Source: JANQIO01 sp965229625
GTDB taxonomy: Bacteria; Pseudomonadota; Gammaproteobacteria; Pseudomonadales; Halieaceae
DNA length: 64,000 nt
Reading direction: 5' to 3'
NCBI GenBank assembly: GCA_965229625.1
Contig: CBDDJJ010000001.1
Coordinates: 992,001-1,056,000, forward strand
The stretch's first letter is position 1; each line of letters begins with the position of its first letter. The notes beneath the pieces were generated by a model. That model saw only the letters and a list, made by a program, of their open reading frames with translations. It searched no databases and had not been told where the DNA came from. Below are positions 42,502 through 51,846 of the stretch, piece by piece. A program made the position numbers and the translations under genes.

Positions 42502-43470
42502 ATGAACTACCGCAAACTCGGCCGCTCCGGCCTCAAGCTTTCCGAGCTCTCCTTCGGCTCCTGGGTGACTTTCAACAAGCAGGTGGACGCTGGCCTGGCC
42601 GAGCGTATGTTCGGCACCTGCTTCGATGCCGGCATCAACTTCTTTGACAACGCCGAAGGCTACGAGCGCGGCCAGTCCGAGATCGTGATGGGCAAGGCTT
42701 TGAAGGCCCTGGGCCGGCCCCGCGACAGCTACTGCGTTTCATCCAAGGTGTTCTTCGGAAGCCACGAACACCCGCTGCCGACCCAGCTCGGCCTGAGCCG
42801 CAAGCACGTGACCGAGGCCTGCCACCAGGCGCTGGAACGCCTGCAGGTGGACTACCTGGACCTGTATTTCTGCCACCGCGCCGATCCCGACACGCCGATC
42901 GGCGAGACGGTGTGGGCCATGCACAACCTGGTCACCCAGGGCAAGGTACTATACTGGGGCACTTCCGAATGGACTGCCGCGGAAATTGCCGAAGCCTGTG
43001 ACTTTGCGCTGGCCAATCACCTGACGCCACCGAGCATGGAGCAGCCCCAGTACAACCTGCTGGATCGACAGCGCTTCGAAGTGGAGTACGCGCCGGTATT
43101 CGAGAAGTACGGCATCGGCAGCACCACCTGGTCGCCGCTGGCTTCCGGCGCGCTGACCGGCAAATACCTGGACGGCATCCCGGCAGACTCACGCGCCACC
43201 CTGCCCGGTTACGAGTGGCTGCGGGAGCGCATGGTGGAGAGCGAGCGCGGCCAGGAACGCATGGCCAGGGTGCGCAAGCTGCAGCCCATTGCCGAGGAAC
43301 TCGGCACCAGCCTGTCGAAGCTGGCGATTGCCTGGTGCCTGCTCAACCCGAATGTCTCGACCGTGATTCTCGGTGCCTCCCGGGTCGAGCAACTGGAAGA
43401 AAACCTGACCGCGCTGGAGGTATTGCCGCTGCTGACCGAGGACGTCAGGAACCGGCTCAACGCGATCTGA
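42502..43470 (+). CDS. Aldo/keto reductase (Kv-beta/YghZ-like)
   Basis: A 322-residue NADPH-dependent reductase. The start MNYRKLGRSGLKLSELSFGS, catalytic Asp/Tyr in FDNAEGYERGQSE, Lys in SSKVF and His in YFCHRADP match the voltage-gated-potassium-channel beta-subunit-like branch. It reduces aldehydes or ketones; the natural substrate is unknown. It follows AbgT by 44 bases and overlaps the MOSC gene by one base, so the three are probably one operon. Confidence 0.93.
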   Translation: MNYRKLGRSGLKLSELSFGSWVTFNKQVDAGLAERMFGTCFDAGINFFDNAEGYERGQSEIVMGKALKALGRPRDSYCVSSKVFFGSHEHPLPTQLGLSRKHVTEACHQALERLQVDYLDLYFCHRADPDTPIGETVWAMHNLVTQGKVLYWGTSEWTAAEIAEACDFALANHLTPPSMEQPQYNLLDRQRFEVEYAPVFEKYGIGSTTWSPLASGALTGKYLDGIPADSRATLPGYEWLRERMVESERGQERMARVRKLQPIAEELGTSLSKLAIAWCLLNPNVSTVILGASRVEQLEENLTALEVLPLLTEDVRNRLNAI

Positions 43471-44009
43471 TGAACAAACGCAGCAATCCGCTGGACCGCT
43501 TCGCCGCCGACCTGGCACCGGGGCGCCTGGACTGGATCGGTGTGCGCCCGGGCCGCCGTGAACCACTGGTTGCGCTCGAGCAGGTGGAGGCGATTGCCGG
43601 CCTCGGCCTGGAGGGTGACCACCGGGTGACAAAAACGCCAGGGTCGGCGCGCCAGGTGACACTGATCTCCCGCGAGTTCATCACCCAGATCGAGCACTTC
43701 ACCGGGCTAGCGGATATCCTCCCCGCTACCCTGCGCCGCAACCTGGTGATTTCCGGTATCAACCTGAATGCCCTGCGTCGCCAGCGCTTCCGTATCGGCA
43801 CGGCGCTGTTCGATACCACCGCGCTGTGCCACCCCTGCTCACGGATGGAGGAGGCATTGGGCAAAGGCGGTGTGGCAGCAATGATCGGCCACGGTGGGCT
43901 GTGTGCGAAGATTATCGAGTCCGGCACCCTGCACCTGTGTGACGCCGTGCAGGTGATTCCGCCGGCGGCCGATGCGGCCGAACCGGCCCGGCAACAGGGC
44001 TTATTCTGA
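43470..44009 (+). CDS. MOSC domain protein
   Basis: A 179-residue protein with a MOSC (molybdenum cofactor sulfurase C-terminal) domain. Key features are GLEGDHR near residue 50, the RQVTLISREF strand, RRNLVISGINLN and the C-terminal CHPCSRMEEALG with GHGGLCAKI. Stand-alone MOSC proteins bind molybdenum cofactor or act as sulfur carriers or N-reductive enzymes, for example YiiM. Its ATG overlaps the aldo/keto reductase stop, and its 3' end overlaps the convergent MFS gene by nine bases. Confidence 0.92.
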   Translation: MNKRSNPLDRFAADLAPGRLDWIGVRPGRREPLVALEQVEAIAGLGLEGDHRVTKTPGSARQVTLISREFITQIEHFTGLADILPATLRRNLVISGINLNALRRQRFRIGTALFDTTALCHPCSRMEEALGKGGVAAMIGHGGLCAKIIESGTLHLCDAVQVIPPAADAAEPARQQGLF

Positions 44010-45152
44010 GGCTGCTCCCACGCGGGAGCCGACAAACAGGATACAGGCAGCCGCCACCGCGTAGGTCGCCAGGCCCACCCACAGCACACCCGAGTAATCC
44101 CCGCTGCTGACCGTCAGCGCGGCAGCGGTAGGCCCCAGCCCGCCGCCGGCCCCGCTGGCGAGGCCGCCGGCCGTTACCACGGCGCCGCCCGGGTCCATGT
44201 CTGCCAGCAGTGACTGGATGTAGGGCAAGGTAAAGGCCCAGGTCACACTGTGAATGGACGTCCACATCAGGAAGCTGCCGAAATCCTGGGCGTGCAGCGT
44301 GAAATACAGTGAGACCGCGCCCACGGCGATACCGACAAACACCGGCCGGGCGTGACCGAAGCGATCACTGAGCCAGAGAATGGCGAACGCACCGGGTACA
44401 CCCATCAGTGAAGCGATACCCAGCGAGGTGCCAATCTCGGCATCACTGAGCCCGGCAAATACCGCAATTCGCTCTATATAGGCGTCGGTGGAGACATTGC
44501 TGGCCTCGAAGGCGCACAGCGCCAGCAGGCCCGCCAGCGCGGGCAGCGACAGTATCAGGCGCCATTCGCTGCCGCGAATACTCACCCCTTCCGCCAGCGC
44601 GGCAGTATCCGGCAGGGCCGTGGCCAGCGCGAGACCCAGCAGGTTAAGGGCGGCAAAGCCCAGGTACATCTGGGTCGCATTCATGTCCGGCAGGTAGGTA
44701 GGCAGCGCGTACAGGGCCACCGCTGCCAGTCCGAACTGCAACATCATGAACAGGCCATAGCTGCGCTCGGAGTGTTGCTGGCGGGCAAAACAGCTCATTA
44801 CCGCCGCGTAGCAGGCGCCCGCGGCAAAGGCATTGATGCCGCGCAGCAGGTAGAAGAGCTCGTGCTGGGTGTGCAGCAAGGCGGCCCCCACATTGCCCAG
44901 TGCCGCCACGGCAATGCCGGCCATGGCCAGGCGCCGCAGCCGGAGGTGGTGCATGGTGAGTGCGCAGATCAACGCGATGGTCACCGATCCGATGGCGCCG
45001 AAGCCGGCGGTAATCCCCGCGCTGCGATCGGTAAAGCCGCCGAAGTCCACCAGCACGCCGGTAATAATGGGGCCGACCAGCACCGGGATAATGGAAATGC
45101 AGCCCAGTAAGGCGATGGCCCAGGTCCTTGGGCCCGGCAGCAGGGCAAACAC
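44001..45152 (-). CDS. MFS transporter downstream of aguB
   Basis: A 383-residue, roughly 12-segment major-facilitator protein. GVLVDFGGFTDRSAGITAGF and the short loops fit small drug- or metabolite-type MFS carriers. The start is GTG, two bases after the aguB stop, so it is translated in the same operon. Being coupled to N-carbamoylputrescine amidase suggests transport of agmatine, putrescine or a related amine, but I see no residue-level proof. Confidence 0.85.
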   Translation of the reverse strand: MFALLPGPRTWAIALLGCISIIPVLVGPIITGVLVDFGGFTDRSAGITAGFGAIGSVTIALICALTMHHLRLRRLAMAGIAVAALGNVGAALLHTQHELFYLLRGINAFAAGACYAAVMSCFARQQHSERSYGLFMMLQFGLAAVALYALPTYLPDMNATQMYLGFAALNLLGLALATALPDTAALAEGVSIRGSEWRLILSLPALAGLLALCAFEASNVSTDAYIERIAVFAGLSDAEIGTSLGIASLMGVPGAFAILWLSDRFGHARPVFVGIAVGAVSLYFTLHAQDFGSFLMWTSIHSVTWAFTLPYIQSLLADMDPGGAVVTAGGLASGAGGGLGPTAAALTVSSGDYSGVLWVGLATYAVAAACILFVGSRVGAASE

Positions 45153-45154
45153 GC

Positions 45155-46036
45155 TCAGTTGATCCCGGGGCTGTGCTGGGTGATATCGCTGTACAGGTCG
45201 GGCCGCCGGTCACGGAACAGGCCCCAGGCTGCGCGGTAGGCGGCAATGTGATCGAGATCGACACGCTGTACCAGGACCGACTCGGACCGATCGTCGGCCA
45301 GCTCCAGGAGTTCGCCGGTATGGTCGCAGATGAATGAGTTTCCATAGAAGGTCATGCGCAGGGACTCGTCGCCGGTCGCCACTTCTTCACCGATTCGGTT
45401 CGAGGCCACGACCGGGATGACATTGGCCGCTGCATGCCCCTGCATGACACGCTTCCAATGGTCACGGGAATCCAGGTCGGGCTCGCCGGGCTCGGTGCCG
45501 ATCGCGGTGGGATAGAACAGCAGCTCCGCACCGTTGAGCGCCATACAGCGGGCCGCTTCGGGAAACCACTGGTCCCAGCAGATGGCGACGCCCATGCGCG
45601 CGTAGCGGGTATCCCACACCTTGAAGCCGGTATCGCCGGGCGTGAAGTACTGCTTTTCCTGGTAGCCGATGGCGTTGGGGATATGGGACTTCCTGTAATA
45701 CCCCAGCACCGCGCCATCCGCATCAATGACGCACAGGGAATTGAAAAAGGCGTTGCCAGCTTTCTCGAACCAACTGATCGGCAACACCACGGCCAGCTCA
45801 GCCGCCAGGGCCTTGAAGTGTTCCAGCAGCGGGCTGGCATCGCGCGATGTGGCCAGGGCGAGGTGTTCATGGCGCTGCTCGATGCAGAAGTACGGCGCCT
45901 CGAACAGTTCCTGCAACAGAATCACCTGGGCCCCCTGGCCCGCCGCCTGGCGCACCAGCGCCTCGGCTCGTGCCACGTTGGCATCCCGGTCCCAGCTGCA
46001 GGTCATCTGGGTGGCCGCCACAGTCACTTCACGCAT
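45155..46036 (-). CDS. aguB: N-carbamoylputrescine amidase
   Basis: A 293-residue nitrilase-superfamily amidohydrolase. The catalytic triad is seen as Glu in VILLQELFEAPYF, Lys in YYRKSHIPNAIGYQEK and Cys in GVAICWDQWFPEAAR. QEKQYFTPGDTGFKVW is characteristic of N-carbamoylputrescine amidases, which release putrescine, CO2 and NH3. Agmatine deiminase, the preceding step, lies at 47114, with a LysR regulator between them. The downstream MFS gene starts two bases after its stop. Confidence 0.93.
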   Translation of the reverse strand: MREVTVAATQMTCSWDRDANVARAEALVRQAAGQGAQVILLQELFEAPYFCIEQRHEHLALATSRDASPLLEHFKALAAELAVVLPISWFEKAGNAFFNSLCVIDADGAVLGYYRKSHIPNAIGYQEKQYFTPGDTGFKVWDTRYARMGVAICWDQWFPEAARCMALNGAELLFYPTAIGTEPGEPDLDSRDHWKRVMQGHAAANVIPVVASNRIGEEVATGDESLRMTFYGNSFICDHTGELLELADDRSESVLVQRVDLDHIAAYRAAWGLFRDRRPDLYSDITQHSPGIN

Positions 46037-46125
46037 AACACTCTCCAGAAAAACATGAGACTACGCCGCCGCTACAACCCGGATCAAACGCAATGTTCTT
46101 CACCTATTCATGAGGTAAATTGATA

Positions 46126-47019
46126 TCAGGCGCCCGCCTGCTCCAGCAGCCACTGCCACACCACCAGCGCTTCCGGCCGCGCCAGTCGCTGCGTTTCACC
46201 GACCAGATACCAGCCCAGGCCGGTAGCCATGGTCTCGGCAAAGGGTTGCACCAGGGCACCCTCGGCCAGGGCCTGTTGCGCCAGCGTAAGGCTACCCAGC
46301 GCGACCCCCTGCCCATCCAGCGCGGCGTCCAGCATCAGCCCGTGGTCACTGAAGCTGGTTCCCGCAACCGGTGCACTCTCAGTCAACCCGGCAAGCTGGA
46401 ACCAGCTCGCCCAGCCTTCCCACCCTTCATCGTGTAGCAGGCCGGCGGCATGCAGCCGCTCGGCGCGTGGTTTCTTGCCGAGCTTCCTGGCAACCGACGG
46501 AGCGCAGACCGGCGCCAGGGTTTCGCGGTACAGCTCGACGCATTCCAGGCTCGGCCAGTGCCCGTCGCCATAGGCGATAAAGCAGTCACTTTCCGTATGC
46601 ACGAAATCCACGTCCATGTAGGTGGATACCACCCAGGGATCGATATCAGGATGCCGCTCTCTCAGCGAAGGCAGGCGCGGCAGCAGCCAGTGCCGACCCC
46701 AGGCCGGCAGGCAGCTCACCACCACGGACCCTTCCTTGACGTAGTACTCCAGGCGGCTGAGGCCGGCACTCAGTGAACCCAGGGTGCGCCGCGCCGTCTC
46801 AAGCAGGTCCAACCCGGCATCGGTCGGCTCGATAGTACGCCCCAGTCGCCGGAACAGCGGCGTCCCAAGCTGCTCCTCCAGTCCCCGCACCTGGTGGCTG
46901 ATGGCAGACTGGGTAATGCTGAGTTCTTCAGCCGCCCTGGAAAAGCTCTTCAGCCTGGCAGCGGCTTCAAAGCACAACAGCGCCTGCATGGAGGGCAGGC
47001 GGCCGTAGCGTCCCAACAT
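46126..47019 (-). CDS. LysR family transcriptional regulator
   Basis: A 297-residue LysR protein of the GcvA-like branch: PSMQALLCFEAAARLKSFSR, AAEELSITQSAISHQVRGLE and the linker LGTPLFRRLGR in the DNA-binding domain, then an effector domain with DFVHTESDCFIAYGDG. It lies between aguB (downstream, same strand, 89-base gap) and divergent aguA (start 47114), so it likely controls both halves of the agmatine pathway. The 94-base aguA gap is AT-rich next to the LysR start, as for a LysR operator, but I mark no specific site. Confidence 0.92.
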   Translation of the reverse strand: MLGRYGRLPSMQALLCFEAAARLKSFSRAAEELSITQSAISHQVRGLEEQLGTPLFRRLGRTIEPTDAGLDLLETARRTLGSLSAGLSRLEYYVKEGSVVVSCLPAWGRHWLLPRLPSLRERHPDIDPWVVSTYMDVDFVHTESDCFIAYGDGHWPSLECVELYRETLAPVCAPSVARKLGKKPRAERLHAAGLLHDEGWEGWASWFQLAGLTESAPVAGTSFSDHGLMLDAALDGQGVALGSLTLAQQALAEGALVQPFAETMATGLGWYLVGETQRLARPEALVVWQWLLEQAGA

Positions 47020-47113
47020 AAAAAATTCTCATAGCTAAGCAAAATATCTTTCGTTTGCCCGAGTCTCGGTCCTACCCTACTCTGCCGTCAAGCAATCTGC
47101 CGGAGCCAGACCC

Positions 47114-48100
47114 ATGAGCTACAAGATGCCGCCCGAGTGGGCACCCCACGAACGCACCTGGATGGCGTGGCCCTGCCGGTCCGGCATGTGGAGCAACAAC
47201 GACGCCACCGCCCAGGGCTACACCGATGTGGCCCATGCGATCCGTGGCGCAGAGCCCGTGACCATGGTGGTACCGCCACAGGAGCTGGAGCGTGCGCGCG
47301 ATTTCCTGGGTAGCGACATCGAGATACTCGAGCTACCCATCGATGACTCCTGGGCGCGGGACAGCGGCCCCAACTTCGTCATCAATGAACAGGGCGAGCT
47401 GGCCGGCGTGTGCTTTACGTTCAATGCCTGGGGCGGCAAGTACGAACCATACGACCAGGATGCGCTGATGGCGCAGCGCATCCTGGAACACGTCGGGGTG
47501 CCAGCCATCAAGTCTGACATGATCGCCGAGGGCGGCGGCCTGTGCGTGGACGGTCAGGGCAGCCTGCTTACCACCGACACCTGCTTTCCCAATGCCAACC
47601 GCAACCCCGACTGGAGCCGCGAGCAGATTGACGACGAGCTCAAGCGCCTGCTTGGCGTGGAGATGGTGCTGTGGCTACCGGGAGATCCCCTGGACCAGGA
47701 GACGGACGGGCATGTTGACGGACTGGCGGCTTTTTGTGGCCCGGGCAAAGTCGCGCTGGAAGTGGCCAGTGATCCCGAGCGCGAGCCCTATTTTGCCGAG
47801 TTGCGCGCAGCGCTGGAAAGCCTGACCGACGCCCGGGGGCGCTCACTGGACATCGTGGAGATCCCGGAGGCGGACTGGAGTGTCGCCACCGGCGACCGCT
47901 TCTGCCTGTCCTATGTGAATTTCTATATCGCCAACGGCGCGGTGATTGCCCCCAGCTACGGCGTGCCCGGGGACGATGTGGCCCGGGAGCGCCTGCAGGA
48001 CTGCTTCCCGGACCGGGAGATTGTCATGGTGCCCATCGCCGCCGTGGCCGAGGGCGGTGGCGGGATTCACTGTATTACCCAGCAGCAGCCCGCGGTCTAG
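47114..48100 (+). CDS. aguA: Agmatine deiminase
   Basis: A 328-residue porphyromonas-type peptidyl-arginine/agmatine deiminase family enzyme that converts agmatine into N-carbamoylputrescine and ammonia. Key motifs are MPPEWAPHERTWMAWPCR at the start, DDSWARDSGPNF, EGGGLCVDGQGSLLTT, ETDGHVDGLAAF and the catalytic Cys in EGGGGIHCITQQQP at the C-terminus. Its partner aguB is at 45155. The gene is divergent from the LysR regulator and convergent with the frameshifted monooxygenase. Confidence 0.95.
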   Translation: MSYKMPPEWAPHERTWMAWPCRSGMWSNNDATAQGYTDVAHAIRGAEPVTMVVPPQELERARDFLGSDIEILELPIDDSWARDSGPNFVINEQGELAGVCFTFNAWGGKYEPYDQDALMAQRILEHVGVPAIKSDMIAEGGGLCVDGQGSLLTTDTCFPNANRNPDWSREQIDDELKRLLGVEMVLWLPGDPLDQETDGHVDGLAAFCGPGKVALEVASDPEREPYFAELRAALESLTDARGRSLDIVEIPEADWSVATGDRFCLSYVNFYIANGAVIAPSYGVPGDDVARERLQDCFPDREIVMVPIAAVAEGGGGIHCITQQQPAV

Positions 48101-48106
48101 ACACCA

Positions 48107-49626
48107 CTAGGCGCTGGCGACCGCCTGCGCCGGACCGTGTCCGTAGACCAGCTGCGGCTCGTTGACGTCGACCTTTGGCAGCAGCTCCCGCTCTTGGTAG
48201 TAGTCGGGCACGTTCTTCCAGGGCTCCTGCGTACCTTGCTTCGGCATCAGGTGCAGGCTGCGCTGAAGGTAACCCGGGTTGAAGACGTCCTCGGTAATCC
48301 AGGGCAGCAGTGCCATATCACGTTCGCTGTCCAGCAGGGTCGGCGTGACGCTGCTGGCGCCCTTGTCATCCATGTTATTCAGCACCCGGCACACCACATC
48401 GCACAGCAGGTCGACCCGCAGAGTCCAGCTCGAGCGCAGGTAGCCGAACATGGAGGCCATGTTCGGGATGCCGGAGCTCATGAAACCGCGGTAGGTCACA
48501 GTATCCGCAAAGTCCACCGCCTCGCCGTCCAGGTCGAAAGCGATATCACCCATCACACAGAGGTTGAAGCCGGTGGCCGTGATAATGATATCGGCTTCCA
48601 GCAGCTCGCCGGACCGGGTGAGGATGCCGTTCTCTGTAAAGCGGTCGATGTGGTCGGTCACCACTGACACCTTGCCCGACTTGATCACGTCAAACAGGTC
48701 GCCGTCGGGGACATAGGCAATGCGCTGCTGCCACGGGCGGTAGCTCGGAGTGAAGTGGCTCATGTCGAAGTCGTCACCCAGCTTCTCGCGAATCACCCGG
48801 AACAGTTCCTCCTTGACCATCTCCGGGTGTTCTTCGGAGGCGTACTGGATGTCCTGGGCAATCTTGAGGATGTCGCGGCGCACGATATCGTGGACGGTCG
48901 CCTCATCCACCTCCAGCTCGCGCAGCCGGTCCGCCAGTTCGTTGCGGTTCTCACCGGTCCAGAAGTAGGTCGGCGAGCGTTGCAGCATGGTGAGGTGCTC
49001 GCATTCGTCGGCCATGTTCGGCACCAGGGTGGCCGCGGTCGCGCCGCTGCCAATAACCACCACGCGCTTGCCTTTGTAGTCGAGGTCTTCGGCCAGGTCT
49101 GCGGGTGCGCGATGGGGCCCTTGAAGTCCGCCATGCCGTCCCACTCGGGGGTGTAGCCCTGTTCGTGCCGGTAATAGCCCTGGCACATCCACAGGAAGTT
49201 GGCCGTATAGGTGATCGATTCTCCACTGTCCTTGCGCCGGGCCTGCACCGTCCAGCGCTGCTCGGCGCTGGACCAGGATGCGTTCAATACCTGGTGGCTG
49301 TAGCGGATGTGCTGGTTGAGCTGGTCTTCTTCTATGGCCTCGCCCAGGTAGTCGAGTATCGCGTCGCCGTCGGCGATCGGCTTGCCCGACCAGGGTTTGA
49401 AGCCGTAGCCAAAGGTATAGAGGTCGCTGTCGGAGCGGATGCCGGGGTAGGTGTGCTGACGCCAGGTGCCACCGAAAGCGTCCTTGTTTTCCAGCATCAC
49501 AAAGGATTTGCCCGGGCACTTTTCCAGCAGATGATGGGCCGCGCCGATGCCGGAGATACCGGCGCCGACAATCAGCACATCGAAGTGTTCCGGGGTGGTC
49601 GTCGGCAGGGAAGTAACCGTGGACAT
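48107..49626 (-). pseudogene. Baeyer-Villiger-type flavin monooxygenase with a one-base frameshift
   Basis: Restoring one base gives a 506-residue paralogue of the enzyme at 11482-12963. The N-terminal part (from the ATG at 49626, with GAGGT before it) has GAGISGIG and the fingerprint FKGPIAHPQTWP, a perfect FxGxxxHxxxWP. Directly after WP, near 49088-49092, the frame shifts: the continuation (EDLDYKGKRVVVIGSGATAA, NADPH site, to the C-terminus) lies in another frame. One G appears to be missing. Both halves are otherwise well conserved with no further stops, so this is a recent mutation or a sequencing error. Confidence 0.88.
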
Positions 49627-49687
49627 GGGTGCACCTCGCAGGTGGTTCAGTGTCAGGTTCACAGCGTAGTGCCTGCAGCGCCATAGA

Positions 49688-49727
49688 AACATTGCCGCTC
49701 GGGCCTAATTTTTGATAATTTGGGCCA
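49688..49727 (-). promoter_or_regulatory. Diverged copy D of the 40-bp AraC element
   Basis: Aligned without gaps to element B, 26 of 40 positions match, including TGGCC, TATCAAAA, GGC and GCAAT in register. About 22 bases after its core comes TACGCT, a plausible -10 box at the position seen in A-C. It lies between the frameshifted monooxygenase and the divergent paralogous AraC gene. Confidence 0.6.
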
Positions 49728-49746
49728 ATATTGCCCACTATGAAAT

Positions 49747-50823
49747 ATGGCTGAATCCTCTACAGTTGTCGCCAGCGGAAACCTCGCGGGAAGCCGCCGC
49801 ATCATTGCCGGCGCCCTCGCGCAGCTGCGTTTCCTGGATATCGACGCTGACACCGCGCGGGGCATCTTTACCAATGCCGGCCTGCCCGCTCGCGCCCTGG
49901 ACGAACCGGACTTCCCGATCTCCCTGCAACAGGAACTGGAAATCTGCGCCGCCCTGGTGGATCGACTTCCGAAGGAGTTGTCACCGATCCGCCTGCTGTT
50001 CCAGGCGCGCCCCTGGATGGGCATCGAGAATCTGGGCGTGATTGGCATGGCCATGAAACACGCGGCCAATGCGGTGGAAGCGCTCAAGGTGTGCCTGGCC
50101 TACCCGGAGCTGACCATGGGTCACTGCCGCATGGTCGTGCGCACCCAGGGCGAGCTGTCCTTGTTCGCCTTCCAGATGGATCGCCCGGTGTTGCGCGATG
50201 CCGATGATGACCTGGTCGACCGACTGCTGGAGTACTGCACGGTGCTGGACCTCAGCACCTCGTTGCGCAACATCGAGGACATTGCCATCTCCGGCCAACC
50301 GCCATCCTGGGTCACCCTGCCCTTCCCGCAGCCGGCCGACTGGCACGAAGTTGAGTCGGCCCTGGAATTCCCGGTCAGGTTTTCAGCGGAGGAAGCCTGT
50401 ATCGCCTATCCCCAGGCCTTCGATGACCAACCGCTGCCCAACGCCAACCCGTTGCTGTTCAGGATGTATGAATCCCTCGCGCAGAAAATGTCGCAGATGC
50501 TGGCCGAGGATGTCGGCATCGAAGAGCGCACCATGCGCTGGCTGTGGGCCTACACACCGCCGCCCAATCGCCGCGAGGTGGCTGAGCTGCTGAATATGTC
50601 CGAGCGCAACCTGACGCGGCAGCTCGGCGGCGTCGGTACCTCTTATTCTGAACTGCTGGCGCGGGTGCAATCCGAGCGGGCAATGAACTTCCTGCGCAAC
50701 CCGGATCTGTCGGTATCGGAAATCGGCTACCGGCTGGGTTACTCCGAACCCGCAGCTTTCTCCCGCGCCTTTAGCCAGTGGACCGGGGAATCCCCCCTGC
50801 GTTGGCGTCGGGCTCGCCAGTAG
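49747..50823 (+). CDS. AraC family regulator, paralogue of the one at 13049
   Basis: A 358-residue regulator with the same two-domain layout as the 13049 protein: ligand domain about residues 25-215 and a C-terminal HTH with MSERNLTRQLGGVGTSYSEL and LSVSEIGYRLGYSEPAAFSR. It is divergent from the frameshifted monooxygenase, with element D between, and convergent with the SDR at 50828. The divergent AraC-monooxygenase arrangement therefore occurs twice in the window. If the monooxygenase is truly broken, this regulator may be controlling a partly inactive cassette. Confidence 0.93.
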   Translation: MAESSTVVASGNLAGSRRIIAGALAQLRFLDIDADTARGIFTNAGLPARALDEPDFPISLQQELEICAALVDRLPKELSPIRLLFQARPWMGIENLGVIGMAMKHAANAVEALKVCLAYPELTMGHCRMVVRTQGELSLFAFQMDRPVLRDADDDLVDRLLEYCTVLDLSTSLRNIEDIAISGQPPSWVTLPFPQPADWHEVESALEFPVRFSAEEACIAYPQAFDDQPLPNANPLLFRMYESLAQKMSQMLAEDVGIEERTMRWLWAYTPPPNRREVAELLNMSERNLTRQLGGVGTSYSELLARVQSERAMNFLRNPDLSVSEIGYRLGYSEPAAFSRAFSQWTGESPLRWRRARQ

Positions 50824-50827
50824 TGCA

Positions 50828-51661
50828 TCAGACCACGTACACCTCACCACCGGAGCGCACGGTGAGGTCGCTGATCACCACGCCCCAGGGTTGGTCGATG
50901 GCATAGAGAATCTGGTCCGACAGCAGTTCAGGGGACAGCATGAAGTACTCGATGCTGTCCTCGTTGGTCCAGTTCTCCTCTCCACCCCCTTCCAGCAGCG
51001 CCCCGAAGCGTTGCGCAAACGCCTCACCGTTGGCGCCGACGATGCCGGCGCCCGCCTCCATATTGACGACCGCACTGCCAATCCCGGTCAGGGGAATTCC
51101 GGTGGGCCGGATAGTCGTGACCTTGATGCGGCCCTGGGATTCCTGCCGCAGGGCGTCCGAAAGAAAGTTGACTGCCGCCTTGGTGGCGCCATAGACCGCC
51201 GCGCCCTTGAGCGGGAAGTTCGAGTAGATCGATGACAGGTTGACCACGTGGCCGCGCCCCTGCGCCAACATCTGGTCATGCACCGCAACCGTGCCGTTGA
51301 GCACACCCTTGATATTGATGTCGATGCAGCGGTGCCAGGCATCCAACGCCGCGGCATGGTCACTGTAATAGGCCAGCGGCATGATGCCGGCATTGTTGAT
51401 CAGCACATCCACTGCGCCGAAGGCCTCGACGGCGGCTGAAGCCAGCCGGGTCATATCTCCGGCCACCGTCACATCGGCCACCTGGCCCATGGCCTCGCCG
51501 CCCGCCGCGGTGATGGCATCCAGGGTTTCGCCTAATGCGGTCTCGTCTATATCGCAGCCCACGATCCTGGCGCCGCGGGCCGCGGCCTTGCAGGCCACCA
51601 GCCGGCCGAAGCCGCCGCCGGCACCGGTGATCATGACTACACGTGAATCGAGATGGCTCAT
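50828..51661 (-). CDS. SDR family oxidoreductase
   Basis: A 277-residue classical SDR with TGAGGGFG near residue 11, NNAG near 89, the catalytic Ser in NLSSIYS and YGATK near 155-159. The ATG at 51661 has AGGGAG seven bases upstream; the frame is open to 51691. It faces the AraC gene, ending four bases from it, and is divergent from the amidohydrolase at 51847. It may be the counterpart of the SDR at 10642 in this second cassette. Confidence 0.92.
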   Translation of the reverse strand: MSHLDSRVVMITGAGGGFGRLVACKAAARGARIVGCDIDETALGETLDAITAAGGEAMGQVADVTVAGDMTRLASAAVEAFGAVDVLINNAGIMPLAYYSDHAAALDAWHRCIDINIKGVLNGTVAVHDQMLAQGRGHVVNLSSIYSNFPLKGAAVYGATKAAVNFLSDALRQESQGRIKVTTIRPTGIPLTGIGSAVVNMEAGAGIVGANGEAFAQRFGALLEGGGEENWTNEDSIEYFMLSPELLSDQILYAIDQPWGVVISDLTVRSGGEVYVV

Positions 51662-51846
51662 GGCAATGCTCCCTGCAAACAGTTCGCACACTCTACACAG
51701 CGGCGCGCGGTTAGCCTACCGGTACTCTCGAAGAGGCCATGGCGCAGGGCCGGAATTCCGCCTAGGATTAGCCCCAGCATGCTGATAGCACTCATCAACA
51801 GAACAATGACTCAGCGGCGTGGCCCGCAGGGCACCAGGAGGACAAC

